Counted from the stretch's first letter, positions 43,591 to 52,875 are shown. The stretch is 64,000 nucleotides of DNA from Rhodopirellula islandica (GCF_001027925.1 NZ_LECT01000006.1:62001-126000), one strand, 5' to 3'. The notes: generated from the letters alone by a model not told the origin. Made by a program: numbers and translations.

Positions 43591-45906
43591 ATGGCCACTT
43601 TCGATGAAACCAATGACAACGGCGTGGTCGCTGCGGTCAAGGATTACATGCAATTGCTTGATAGCGGGAAGGCTCCTTCGATCGACGCATTCGTGGCTGA
43701 TCATGCCACCATCGAAGTCGAGTTGCGTCCGGCACTCGAAGGGCTGGCCATGCTCCATGGCGTCGGGGCACCGTCTGAGTCGCCCGTGAACGCGGTGGGG
43801 CCCGATGCCGAATTCACTGCCAAACCGATCGGTGATTTTCAAATCGTCGGTGAACTTGGCCGCGGAGGGATGGGCGTGGTCTACGAGGCCATCCAGCTCT
43901 CGCTCGGTCGCAAGGTGGCTCTCAAAGTGCTGCCGTTCGCCAGCGGTCTGGACGAAGTGCGTTTGCAGCGGTTCCGCAACGAAGCTCATGCGGCAGCGGC
44001 TCTGCACCACACCAACATCGTGCCCGTCTACGCCGTCGGCAGCGATCGTGGTGTGCACTACTACGCGATGCAGATGATTGAGGGACGCACACTGGCCGAC
44101 GTGATCGACGAGATGCGGCAGAAGTCAGAGCAAGGCAAAACGGATGACACCGTGCCGTTCCGAGAAGAAGTAGGAACTGCTCCAACTCGACTGAACAACA
44201 CGACTTCGATGGGCACTTCGCTGGGCCGGCGGCGGTACTACGAATCGGCGGTGCGGATGGCCTATGACGCTGCGATCGCAATCGAACACGCTCACCAGTA
44301 CGGTGTGATCCACCGAGACATCAAACCGGGGAACTTGTTGATTGATGGTGCCGGCAAGGTCTGGGTCACCGATTTTGGTTTGGCACACATTGAGTCCGAC
44401 ACGAACAATCTGACTCGGACCGGCGATCCGATGGGGACGTTGCGGTATGCCTCGCCCGAACAAGCGTCTGGCAACCGAATGATTTTGGACCATCGCACCG
44501 ACGTGTATTCGTTTGGTGTCACGCTATACGAATTGTTGACGTTACAGCCCGCCATTCAGGGCGAAGGTTTTCGCGATTTGCTCAATGCCGTGATCGAGGT
44601 GGAACCACCGTCTCCGATCTCAATCGCACCAAATCTGCCCACAGAGCTGGACACGATTGTTCGCAAAGCGATTGCCAAGCAACCGTCCGAACGCTACGCA
44701 ACGATGAAGGATCTCGCGGATGATATGCAGTGTTGGTTGGATGACAAACCCATCCAAGCCAAACCGCCGACGGCACTTGAGCGATTGGCGAAATGGCGTC
44801 GCCGCAACAGCGGACTGGTCACTGCGGCCTTCGGAATGTTGTTCATTGCATCGGTTGCGCTGCTGGTGACAACGCTGTTGGTCTGGGAAGAACAAAGGAA
44901 CACGAAACACGCCCTCGATCGCGTGACAAAAGAACGCCAGTTAGCCGAAGAGAGTTTTCAGCAGGCACGCGCCGCCGTGGATGCTTTCAGCACCTTGAGT
45001 GAAAGCGAGTTGGCCTATCGTGGTGACCTCCAAGACCTTCGCCGGAGCTTCTTGGAAACCTCTCTGTCGTTTTACCGAGATTTCTTGGAACTCCGTGCCG
45101 ATGATCCTGCGCTCAAAAGCGATTTGGCACTGACTTCGGATCGCGTGGAAGCGATGGTGGAAGAGCTGCAGCTTCTTGAGAAAATTGGACCGCTGATGCA
45201 GTTGGCAGAAACCTCGGTTCAGAAAGAGTTGGGCATCGATCGTGAGAAAGCGGATGCAATCACGGAGGCCATCCGGTCTTTGCAAACGCAACGTCAGTCC
45301 TTGGCCAACCAGAACCCTGGGAATCTTTCCGAAAGCAACGAGGATATGACGTTGTTGCTCAACGCGTTCAATACTTTCCTGACTGGGAGATTGACCACGA
45401 GTCAACTTGAGCGGTTGCGACAAATCGCTCGTCAGCGACGGTTGCCATTCACGTTCAAATCCGCTGAGGTCGTCGCGGCGCTCAACCTCACAAGAGAGCA
45501 GCGTGCCAAGATCAATCAAATCATCCAAGAAACGCGACCTCCACGAGGAGGTCGATTCGACGACGGCCGCGGACCTCGGGATCACAACGACGGACGTCGC
45601 GGGCAAGGGCCTCGTGGATCAGATGGAATGCGCGGTGGTCCCGATATTGGGCCGGCTGTCGATGATCCACGGTCCCCTGGTGGTCGCCCTGATGAATTTG
45701 GTGGTCCGCCTGAGATGAATGGACCGCCTAGCTTTGGTTTTGGTGGACCTCCCGAGTTCAGCGGCCCCCCAGAATTCAACGGGCCGCCTCGTGATATGTG
45801 GCGGTCTGAGGCGACTCGGGTCACCGTGGGGCAGATCCTTGAGATCCTGACACCAGAACAGCGTGAGAAATGGGACGCCTTGATCGGCGACCCGTTTTGG
45901 CAATGA
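43591..45906 (+). CDS. Transmembrane Ser/Thr protein kinase with LTxxQ outer domain
   Basis: 771 residues from the ATG at 43591. The kinase domain spans about 80-390: the Gly loop GELGRGGMGVVYEAIQLSLG with the Lys in VALKVLPF, the catalytic loop HRDIKPGNLL near 240, DFGLAH, and SPEQASG. A membrane helix follows at about 407-431. Outside is a coiled-coil region (about 440-600), then LNLTREQRAKINQI near 630, a Gly/Pro/Arg-rich spacer with FGGPPEFSGPPEFNGPP, and LTPEQREKWDALI near 752. LTxxQ motifs are the hallmark of Spy/CpxP periplasmic chaperones. The protein may therefore sense misfolded proteins outside and relay this to the sigma factor next to it. Confidence 0.85.
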   Translation: MATFDETNDNGVVAAVKDYMQLLDSGKAPSIDAFVADHATIEVELRPALEGLAMLHGVGAPSESPVNAVGPDAEFTAKPIGDFQIVGELGRGGMGVVYEAIQLSLGRKVALKVLPFASGLDEVRLQRFRNEAHAAAALHHTNIVPVYAVGSDRGVHYYAMQMIEGRTLADVIDEMRQKSEQGKTDDTVPFREEVGTAPTRLNNTTSMGTSLGRRRYYESAVRMAYDAAIAIEHAHQYGVIHRDIKPGNLLIDGAGKVWVTDFGLAHIESDTNNLTRTGDPMGTLRYASPEQASGNRMILDHRTDVYSFGVTLYELLTLQPAIQGEGFRDLLNAVIEVEPPSPISIAPNLPTELDTIVRKAIAKQPSERYATMKDLADDMQCWLDDKPIQAKPPTALERLAKWRRRNSGLVTAAFGMLFIASVALLVTTLLVWEEQRNTKHALDRVTKERQLAEESFQQARAAVDAFSTLSESELAYRGDLQDLRRSFLETSLSFYRDFLELRADDPALKSDLALTSDRVEAMVEELQLLEKIGPLMQLAETSVQKELGIDREKADAITEAIRSLQTQRQSLANQNPGNLSESNEDMTLLLNAFNTFLTGRLTTSQLERLRQIARQRRLPFTFKSAEVVAALNLTREQRAKINQIIQETRPPRGGRFDDGRGPRDHNDGRRGQGPRGSDGMRGGPDIGPAVDDPRSPGGRPDEFGGPPEMNGPPSFGFGGPPEFSGPPEFNGPPRDMWRSEATRVTVGQILEILTPEQREKWDALIGDPFWQ

Positions 45907-45945
45907 TTTCCCGGCTGAGTGGATCGAAGATTGCCCAGTTTGACT

Positions 45946-45967
45946 AAAAGGTACCTGACACCTTTTT
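45946..45967. repeat. AAAAGGT-acctgac-ACCTTTT hairpin
   Basis: A 7-bp perfect stem with a 7-nt loop, containing GGTACCTGACACC, followed by T. I recall this core from REP/TnpA-Rep-linked sequences scattered in bacterial genomes. It also works as a terminator after the kinase gene. A genome-wide count would tell which. Confidence 0.5.
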
Positions 45968-45977
45968 GGGAGGTTGA

Positions 45978-47252
45978 ATGCGGATTTTGGTGCTGACGGT
46001 GGGGACGCGAGGGGATGTACAGCCGTATGTCGCGTTGGCCGGTGGGCTGAAGGAGGCGGGGCATGTGGTGCAAATTTGTACCTGTCAGGTGTTCGAAGGG
46101 TTCATTCGCTCGCACGGGATCGACTACGCTCCACTGAACAATGACCTCCGCGATTTCATGGAATCCGATGAGGGACGATCGGCCATGGAAACCACCACCA
46201 ACCTGTTTCAGATGGTTCGGGCTGGCATTCGGCTGATGCCGAAACTCACCGACATGATGCACCGCCAAGTCAACGAAATGTGGACGGCGGCGGAGGCCTT
46301 TGAGCCGGATTTGATTCTGTTCCACAAAAAGGCGATCGGCGCAGAAGATTTTGCCGAACGTCTCGGTTGTCGTTGTGCCCTCGCGTTTTATTTGCCGCTC
46401 TATGTGCCCACGGGCGAGTCGCCAGCGTTTGGATTCCCACGCTTGCCGCTCGGGCGTTGGTACAACCGCGCGACCTATCGCCTCATCGAATTCATCTCGC
46501 GTCGCAGTGGCGCTCGGTTCGTGGGAAAATGGCGGCGATCTCAAGGAATGACGGCGAAGCGTCCAGCGTACTTTCGTCACGCGGGTGGCAGCCCGGTCGC
46601 CGCTTTGCATGCTTACAGCCCCTCCGTGATTCCGAGACCCTGCGATTGGCCGGATCACGCGACAGTGACGGGCTATTGGTTCCTGGATGCATCGACCGAA
46701 TTCATACCTGATCCAACCCTGGTGAAGTTTCTTCAACAAGGACCACCACCGATTTACGTTGGCTTCGGCAGCATCTTCGGACGCGACCCGCGAGCGACTG
46801 CGGAGCGTGTCATCGAAGCGGTTCGGTTGTCTGGTCAACGTGCGCTGTTGGCAGCGGGCTGGGGAGGCATGGACCTGAACAAGTTCGATTTACCGGAGAC
46901 GATGCTTTCCATCGATGCAGTTCCACATGATTGGTTGTTCCCCCAAGTCTCCGCGGTGGTTCACCATGGAGGCTGCGGGACCACCGCAGCCGGACTCCGC
47001 GCCGGACGTCGCACGATCATCTGTCCATTCTTTGGTGATCAACCCTTTTGGGGGCGTGTGGTTCAGGATCTCGGTGTCGGCCCCCAACCGATCCCACAAC
47101 GAAAGCTGACACCCAAGCGGCTTGCCAATGCCATCTCTCAAACGATGGAGGATCGTGAGATGGAAGTCAGGGCGGACCAACTTGGCAAACCAATTCGATC
47201 GGAATCGGGCGTGCAGAACGCCGTGCGATTCATCGATGAACTGAGTGTTTAA
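45978..47252 (+). CDS. UGT-type (sterol glucosyltransferase-like) glycosyltransferase
   Basis: 424 residues. It starts ILVLTVGTRGDVQPYVALAG, the hallmark of the GT1/UGT family (GT-B fold), and has the donor-binding C-terminal motif VSAVVHHGGCGTTAAGLRAG with CPFFGDQPFWGRVV. The predicted reaction moves a sugar from a UDP- or TDP-sugar to a lipid or sterol-like acceptor. The acceptor cannot be read. It is probably soluble or peripheral. Confidence 0.92.
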   Translation: MRILVLTVGTRGDVQPYVALAGGLKEAGHVVQICTCQVFEGFIRSHGIDYAPLNNDLRDFMESDEGRSAMETTTNLFQMVRAGIRLMPKLTDMMHRQVNEMWTAAEAFEPDLILFHKKAIGAEDFAERLGCRCALAFYLPLYVPTGESPAFGFPRLPLGRWYNRATYRLIEFISRRSGARFVGKWRRSQGMTAKRPAYFRHAGGSPVAALHAYSPSVIPRPCDWPDHATVTGYWFLDASTEFIPDPTLVKFLQQGPPPIYVGFGSIFGRDPRATAERVIEAVRLSGQRALLAAGWGGMDLNKFDLPETMLSIDAVPHDWLFPQVSAVVHHGGCGTTAAGLRAGRRTIICPFFGDQPFWGRVVQDLGVGPQPIPQRKLTPKRLANAISQTMEDREMEVRADQLGKPIRSESGVQNAVRFIDELSV

Positions 47253-47309
47253 TCAGCTCACAGCGTTTACGTGGCATGGATCTCTCGATCGTTCCAACGC
47301 GTGTTGGAT

Positions 47310-47434
47310 GGGCACTCTTGCCCGTCAGAGTTGTGGGTGTCGGCCAAGAGTGGCCAACCTACAACAAAATCAAGAGGCTGGTGAGCGAGGGAATGGACGT
47401 TACTCCCTTCCTCGCTGACGCTTCGGGTTATGAT
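47310..47434. repeat. Dispersed-repeat-like hairpin and TRSVSE patch
   Basis: GGGCACTCTTGCCC (47310-47323) pairs with GGCCAAGAGTGGCC (47342-47355) as an imperfect hairpin (12 of 14). The plus strand reads VGWALLPVR through it. At 47411-47434 the minus strand reads ITRSVSEE. I recall both phrases as repeated pieces in many Rhodopirellula genomes. It lies between the glycosyltransferase and the sialidase genes, with no reading of its own that looks real. Confidence 0.5.
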
Positions 47435-47512
47435 TGTGCGCTCGTTGTCGCGGTCCATTTTGGAGCTTTCGCGGTTGATCATTTCAGTCTCTCGTTGCTG
47501 CATCCCCTTTTG

Positions 47513-49291
47513 ATGATCCGAACCCTTTTGTTGAGTCTGTTTGTCTCGGTTCCTGTCCTGACAGTCGCGAGCGAACCAGTGCGGTGGTCGGCTGATTCAA
47601 CGCAATCGAGTGTCGTCGCAACGCACGGCAAAGCAGAAATCGGTGCCGGGATCGAAGGTGAGAGCTGGTTGCTCAACGGGCAAACCGTTCTGGAGCCGCA
47701 GGGGGCACGCGACGTTTTGGAAACGGGGGAGCATTCGATTGTTGTTTGGGTGAACCCCTACCGCTTGGATTCTGGCCAACAGATCATCGCGGCCAAGAAT
47801 CGTTATTCGTTGGATGAACGCGAGTGGTCGCTGATGCTGGATCGCAATCACCGATTCAGCCTCTATGTTCATCAAAATGGATGGCGAACCATTTCTGGTC
47901 CTGTGCCTGAACTCGGCCATTGGTACCAACTCTGCTTGGTGATGAAACCTGACCAGGTTGAGTTGTATGTCAACGGTCAACTTTCTGGATCGGTGAAGCT
48001 GGATCGGCCCGTTCAACCCACCGATGCGCCGCTGACGTTGGGGGGAGTGAACGACGACGGGATTGCCCGGCAAACCTGGTATGGCGCGATCGATGAGGTT
48101 CAGCTAATGCCCCGAGCGTTGTCGTCCAAAGAAGTGGCCGCGTCCTATCATCCGGTCGGTTTGGTTCATGATATTCCGACCCCTCCCCCACCGTTCCCAC
48201 TGTGGGATGAGAACTCACCGTTGGCCCCGGCCAATGATCTGCTGGAAGTTGCCAACGTCGACTTCCATGTGATCAAAAAATGGGACAAGCCCCGCGATGG
48301 ATACACGTTCTTGCACGGGGTCGCGTTTGCTTGGCATCAAGGGAAGTTGTTTGCTTCGATCGGTCACAACCAAGGGGACGAAAACACGGTGACCGAGGAG
48401 GCGCAGTACCGAGTGAGCGAGGATGAAGGAAAGACATGGGGGCCGCTGCAAATCATCGATGCAGGGGACGAGGACAACCTCGCTGTCAGTCACGGGGTGT
48501 TCCTCTCACACGGGCGAACCTTGTGGGCATTCCAGGGGGCTTACTATGGGCGGATGGACAACATTCACACGCGAGCCTATCAGTTGGATGATTCCACGGG
48601 GAAGTGGAAGTCACTGGGTGTGATCATCGAACAGGGGTTTTGGCCCATGAACCAACCCGTTCGGATGGACGATGGCAATTGGATCATGCCGGGATTCCTT
48701 GGCAGGCGTTATTCGGGGGACGATGTGTTCCCGGCGGCGGTTGCGATCAGTCGCGGGGCTGACTTCACCCAGTGGGATTTGGTGAAGATTCCTGTGGAGC
48801 CCTCCGTTCATCGAATGTGGGGTGAATCCAGTTTGTGGGTGGACGGCCCAACCGTTTTCAACGTCGCCCGCTACGGTGGTGACGCCAAGGCTTTGGTCGC
48901 CAAGAGCGACGACTATGGTCGGACTTGGTCATCCTCGGCGATCAGCAACCTGCCGATGGCAACGTCCAAACCCGCGGCCGGTGTCCTGAGCAACGGCCAA
49001 AGGTACTTGGTCTGCACAACCGCTGCTAAGAACGGTGGCAAGCGGTCGCCATTGACCATTGCCGTTTCGCGTCCTGGCGAAAATGTGTTTTCCAAGGTGT
49101 TTGTCATTCGACGATCGATGAACGGGGGCGCGCCCGGTGAATCAGCCCCGAGTTTGAGTTTGTCGTATCCATGTGCGCTGGAACATGACGGCAAACTGTA
49201 TGTTGGGTACTCCAACAACGGTGGTCGCCGTGCCAACCAGAACAGCGCCGAGATGGCTGTGTTGCCACTGGAGTCACTTCAGGTCCCGTGA
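47513..49291 (+). CDS. Secreted LamG-sialidase/BNR protein
   Basis: 592 residues from the ATG at 47513, which gives a signal peptide (MIRTLLLSLFVSVPVLTVAS); the frame continuing to 47276 is not coding-like. A LamG/concanavalin domain at about 40-215 (VVWVNPYRLDSGQQIIAAKN, DRNHRFSLYVHQNGWRTIS) is followed by a six-blade beta-propeller with two Asp-box motifs, SEDEGKTWG and SDDYGRTWSS. Asp-box proteins include sialidases and many sulfatase-cluster glycosidases. The catalytic residues could not be assigned. It may help break down marine polysaccharides. Confidence 0.85.
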   Translation: MIRTLLLSLFVSVPVLTVASEPVRWSADSTQSSVVATHGKAEIGAGIEGESWLLNGQTVLEPQGARDVLETGEHSIVVWVNPYRLDSGQQIIAAKNRYSLDEREWSLMLDRNHRFSLYVHQNGWRTISGPVPELGHWYQLCLVMKPDQVELYVNGQLSGSVKLDRPVQPTDAPLTLGGVNDDGIARQTWYGAIDEVQLMPRALSSKEVAASYHPVGLVHDIPTPPPPFPLWDENSPLAPANDLLEVANVDFHVIKKWDKPRDGYTFLHGVAFAWHQGKLFASIGHNQGDENTVTEEAQYRVSEDEGKTWGPLQIIDAGDEDNLAVSHGVFLSHGRTLWAFQGAYYGRMDNIHTRAYQLDDSTGKWKSLGVIIEQGFWPMNQPVRMDDGNWIMPGFLGRRYSGDDVFPAAVAISRGADFTQWDLVKIPVEPSVHRMWGESSLWVDGPTVFNVARYGGDAKALVAKSDDYGRTWSSSAISNLPMATSKPAAGVLSNGQRYLVCTTAAKNGGKRSPLTIAVSRPGENVFSKVFVIRRSMNGGAPGESAPSLSLSYPCALEHDGKLYVGYSNNGGRRANQNSAEMAVLPLESLQVP

Positions 49292-49309
49292 AGTTTGGCC
49301 AGTCGGTGG

Positions 49310-49984
49310 TCAGATTGGTTTGGTGGCGACCGATTCGACAGTTGGGATCGCGTTCAGAGCAGCGATCAGTTGGCTGGCATCGGTGTCATCTTGCGGTTGA
49401 TAGCGATAGACGAGTTCCAGCGACCCACCACGGCGAGCTGTTTCTGCAGAAAGGAGCTGGTAGCTCTTGGTCAGACGTTTCAGTTCGGCGTCCCAACTGC
49501 CGACGGAATGCAGGCCCACCTTGAGTGTCAATCGCCACTGGGGGCCATCTGTCAACGGCAGTTTTTTGGGCAGGGATGCGGAGCTTCCGCCGTTGAACTG
49601 TGTCGCCCAAGCGAGTGTGATCAAACCCAAGAACGAGACCCAGTATTGTCCGGCTCCGATCGCCATGCCGACGACCACCGCTGCCAAGACGAAGGCCACG
49701 TCTCGTGTGGAGGACACCGCGGCCCGAAATCGAACGATCGAAAGAGCGCCTACCAAACTGAATGCACGCGCGATGTTGTCGCCGATGATTTGGGTCGCCA
49801 TGGCGATCAACACGCTCATCAGCACCAGGGTGAGCGTGAGCTGATTCGGCGAGTCGTGGGGCGATTTGATCCGCGCGATCAAAGCCACCACCCAGCCGCA
49901 CAACCAAGCCAACGCAAGTCGTGTTGCCAGCGTTGGCAAGTTGGCATCCACTTGGGTGGAGACAGAAGGAAGCCATTCAGGCAT
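49310..49984 (-). CDS. DUF4956 membrane protein
   Basis: 224 residues. About four membrane helices (RLALAWLCGWVVALIARI, LTLTLVLMSVLIAMATQII, RDVAFVLAAVVVGMAIGAGQ) with the conserved block GALSIVRFRAAVSSTRDVAF, then a cytosolic tail. This is the DUF4956 family, usually next to VTC and CotH genes. The start overlaps the VTC gene by 8 bp. Its role is unknown. Confidence 0.8.
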   Translation of the reverse strand: MPEWLPSVSTQVDANLPTLATRLALAWLCGWVVALIARIKSPHDSPNQLTLTLVLMSVLIAMATQIIGDNIARAFSLVGALSIVRFRAAVSSTRDVAFVLAAVVVGMAIGAGQYWVSFLGLITLAWATQFNGGSSASLPKKLPLTDGPQWRLTLKVGLHSVGSWDAELKRLTKSYQLLSAETARRGGSLELVYRYQPQDDTDASQLIAALNAIPTVESVATKPI

Positions 49985-50771
49985 GCGTCAGGGTCTCGTT
50001 TCGGGAATGCAAGTCAGCAGGTGCGGTGTTCGGAGTGTCAAACACTGGAACAGCCTGATCCAGGTTCCAACAGCGGATGGCGGCACGGTACTTGGAAAAT
50101 CCTGTCACCGGAATTGGGAATTCACGCAGCAGTTCTTTGAAACGATGCGGCATGATTCGATGGAACTTCAGCTCGAGAATTTCGAGCGGCGTCGCTTTCA
50201 CCCGTTGCGAACGATCTGACGAGGCATCTTCGGATGCCACTTCCCACTCAGACGCTGGGCTGGCGTGCAGTTGGCTGTCGATGGTCAAACGCATGTTTTG
50301 ACCTTGTTCCGTGCCCATTCGAGCGAATCGTCGATAGTGGACTTGAATGGTCGGGCGAAGTTGACGCTCAGTGGCTTGGTCGCAGAACCAATCGCCGAAC
50401 CAAGGCGTGGAGGTGGAATCGTCGTCCTTCTGCTCTGGGATGTCATCCAGGCCAATCAAGGCCTGCAACACTTCCTGTTCGGGGCCAGCGGATCGAGTCT
50501 TTTGGACCTCGCTCTTTTTCTTGGATTTGCTTTCCAACCAAAGCTGAGCTTCGCGGCCATAACGTCGAACCCGATACTTCCGTCGCCCGATCACTCCGGT
50601 CTGATGAAACAGATCCAGCTGTTGAGTGTCCAGGTACAGCGTGTTGACGTCGTAGCTGTCCCCCGTTTCGCAGTGAGGGTCCGCGGCGAGATGTTGACGG
50701 GCCCACTGTTTGACTTCCGATGCCAAACTGGGATCCAGTTGATATTTCAGTTCGATTCGCTTGTCGTTCAT
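49977..50771 (-). CDS. VTC-domain polyphosphate polymerase-like protein
   Basis: 264 residues from the ATG at 50771. VTC motifs: RIELKYQLDPSLASEVKQWA, VNTLYLDTQQLDLF, GRRKYRVRRYG, WLESKSKKKSE and PLEILELKFHRIMPHRFKEL. VTC domains build polyphosphate from ATP in yeast. The basic tunnel residues (Lys/Arg) and the acidic end are present. It lies between CotH and DUF4956, a known grouping in bacteria. The role may be phosphate polymer synthesis or phosphate transfer at the surface. Confidence 0.85.
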   Translation of the reverse strand: MNDKRIELKYQLDPSLASEVKQWARQHLAADPHCETGDSYDVNTLYLDTQQLDLFHQTGVIGRRKYRVRRYGREAQLWLESKSKKKSEVQKTRSAGPEQEVLQALIGLDDIPEQKDDDSTSTPWFGDWFCDQATERQLRPTIQVHYRRFARMGTEQGQNMRLTIDSQLHASPASEWEVASEDASSDRSQRVKATPLEILELKFHRIMPHRFKELLREFPIPVTGFSKYRAAIRCWNLDQAVPVFDTPNTAPADLHSRNETLTHA

Positions 50772-50868
50772 GACTGGATTGAATGCTGGAAAATGATTTT
50801 TGGGTCGCAACGCCTCGCGGTCACAACAGGGGCTTCCGCGAGGCGTCGATTGCAATGACGTCTTGACG

Positions 50869-52809
50869 CTACTTCAGCAGGAATTCGCGACGCCCATCGG
50901 CGAAGGCTTTCAAGTTCATCGCACCATGGCCGCGGCTCGGTGCTTCCGATTGGCCGGAGACATCGGTGGCACTGGTCATCGCTTGGAATGATTCCAACGT
51001 TCCCAGTTTTCGCGTGTCGACTTCCAACAGCGGTTCGATCAATTCTGCTTGTGCCTGAACGAACGGGCCGATGGTCTTCCAGTCCAAAGAGTTTTCCGCG
51101 AGTTGGCGAACTTTCGCGAGGTAGGCATCGCGGTACTGTGGGACTGCGAGCACTTTGCTGCGAAGCGGTTTGGTCGGATCTTCCAGGCCAATCAGCGGAT
51201 CCAAACCAAGCGGAGACGTGGTTGTTTCGGGACCGGGACGGTTTGCATCGCGGGGACCGTTCTGGTTTGGGCCAGCAAATCCACGAGGTCGATCTGCATC
51301 ACGAGGTCCATCTGCATCACGAGGCCCATCGAGTCCTCGGGGACCGCCAAACTCACCGGGGCCACCAAAGCCACCTGGTCCACCGCGTCCACGATCACCT
51401 CGCCCGCCCGGGCCACCACGACCTCCAGGTCCGCCGGGGCCACCAGGTCCGCCCGCAGCACGGAAGGCTTCGTTCATGTCGTGTGGGATGAAGTGGAACA
51501 CGTCGTCTTTGTCCAGCACGATGCTGTAGTCACTCGCTCGGATCCAGTAGCCGTCCGAGTTGATCAAGGCATTGTCCAGAGCGAGGAACCAGAGCAATCC
51601 GTCGACGTTGACCATGGGTTCCAAGGCCGCGGGGAGTTCATTGGCTGGGGTTTGTTCGAGCACACGGCACAGATCGACCAGACGCTGAAGGTCTTTGTCA
51701 TTGCCGGACTTTTGTTCGAAAGGATGGCGGTAGTTTTCCAGGTCTTCGCCGCGGTATTCCAGTCCACCGCCACCGCGAGGCGAACCGCTGACTTTCCAGC
51801 GTGCCCCTTTGGCACTGCCAAAGTTTCGCTTGACAAAGTCTTTGTTGAATTGCTCGACGTTGGTGTACACGCCCCAGTCTTCGCCGTTTATGACAACGCG
51901 AACGAAGTTGGCACGGGGAGCAGGAATGTGTTGGTTGGCAATGTGCGAGTACAGCACGGTGCTCATCATGGAATCGTCGCTCGCGCCGTTGAGCAGGTTC
52001 AGGGTTTTGTAGCCTCCGATCCGTTGGTCTTCGTTGGCCATGTCGACCGAGATGTTGAGCGATCGTTTGTAGCCTCGTGGGACCATGCCATACGACGAGG
52101 CACCTCGGAAACTGATGCCGCAGTCGGGATAAGATCTGCCATCGATCGTGATCGTGGCGGGGACTTCGACGTCGGTGCTGTGGAAGGTCTCCATCTCTTC
52201 TTCCCAGTCATCTGTGCCGAAGTCCAAGAACACGGTGCGAACGATCTGAGGATCGTAAAGATCGCCGTCGACTGGGGTGACGGATTCTTTGGTGATGGTT
52301 TGTCCGGGCGTGGGCTCGGGACGATCACGATTCATTCCGGGAGGTCCACCGCCACGTTGGCCACGACCGCGACGGGCTTCGTCGCCTGGGGGGGGGCCGA
52401 AGTCCGATGGAGGCCCAAATCCGGGGCCCGGACCAAAGCCTTGTGGCGGACCGAATCCGCCACGGCCACCTTCGCCTCGTTCACGCCCTCCTTCGAGGCC
52501 GCGACCTTCCCCGGGACCACGTCCTTCCCCCGGGCCGCGAGGTCCACCAGGGCCACCGAAACCTTGCTGAACGGGGTTGGCGGCGAGAAATTCGCGAGCT
52601 TCCTTGCGTTCGGAATCGTTCAACCAAGCGTTGCCGTCCGCGTCAAATTTCTCGACGAGTTCTTGGTCGGGTTGGTCTGGACCGCCGGGGCCACCAGGAC
52701 CCATTCCAGGCGGTTGAGCTTGGATGTTGGGCGAACAACCGAGGCCGCCGATCAAGGCGACTCCAGAGAACAGCAAGGCTGCGGGGCGAACGAGCGGGAA
52801 ACGGAGCAT
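50869..52809 (-). CDS. CotH-type kinase lipoprotein with EF-hand and Gly-rich inserts
   Basis: 646 residues from the ATG at 52809. The frame runs up to 53667 but the rest is not coding. The lipobox is LIGGLGC (Cys25). An EF-hand-like loop, FDADGNAWLNDSERKE, lies at 55-70. A long Gly/Pro/Arg tract follows at about 80-170, then the CotH kinase domain from about 185 (VFLDFGTDDWEEEMETFHST, CGISFRGASSYGMVPRGYKR). It has HDMNEAF near 441, directly followed by an insert of about 85 Gly/Pro/Asp/Arg-rich residues. CotH proteins are secreted protein kinases in spore coats. Heads the operon with VTC and DUF4956. Confidence 0.85.
   Translation of the reverse strand: MLRFPLVRPAALLFSGVALIGGLGCSPNIQAQPPGMGPGGPGGPDQPDQELVEKFDADGNAWLNDSERKEAREFLAANPVQQGFGGPGGPRGPGEGRGPGEGRGLEGGRERGEGGRGGFGPPQGFGPGPGFGPPSDFGPPPGDEARRGRGQRGGGPPGMNRDRPEPTPGQTITKESVTPVDGDLYDPQIVRTVFLDFGTDDWEEEMETFHSTDVEVPATITIDGRSYPDCGISFRGASSYGMVPRGYKRSLNISVDMANEDQRIGGYKTLNLLNGASDDSMMSTVLYSHIANQHIPAPRANFVRVVINGEDWGVYTNVEQFNKDFVKRNFGSAKGARWKVSGSPRGGGGLEYRGEDLENYRHPFEQKSGNDKDLQRLVDLCRVLEQTPANELPAALEPMVNVDGLLWFLALDNALINSDGYWIRASDYSIVLDKDDVFHFIPHDMNEAFRAAGGPGGPGGPGGRGGPGGRGDRGRGGPGGFGGPGEFGGPRGLDGPRDADGPRDADRPRGFAGPNQNGPRDANRPGPETTTSPLGLDPLIGLEDPTKPLRSKVLAVPQYRDAYLAKVRQLAENSLDWKTIGPFVQAQAELIEPLLEVDTRKLGTLESFQAMTSATDVSGQSEAPSRGHGAMNLKAFADGRREFLLK
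51291..51326 (-). repeat. 18-bp near-tandem repeat in the CotH insert
   Basis: GATCTGCATCACGAGGTC and CATCTGCATCACGAGGCC (51291-51308, 51309-51326), two near-identical copies that encode PRDADG-like units on the minus strand. They show that the insert grew by slippage or duplication. Confidence 0.8.
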
Positions 52810-52875
52810 TCGAGATACCTGGCGAACAAGACTGGAGACCACGGGCAGAAAGCCTTCACCAGACCAGTTGTGTTC

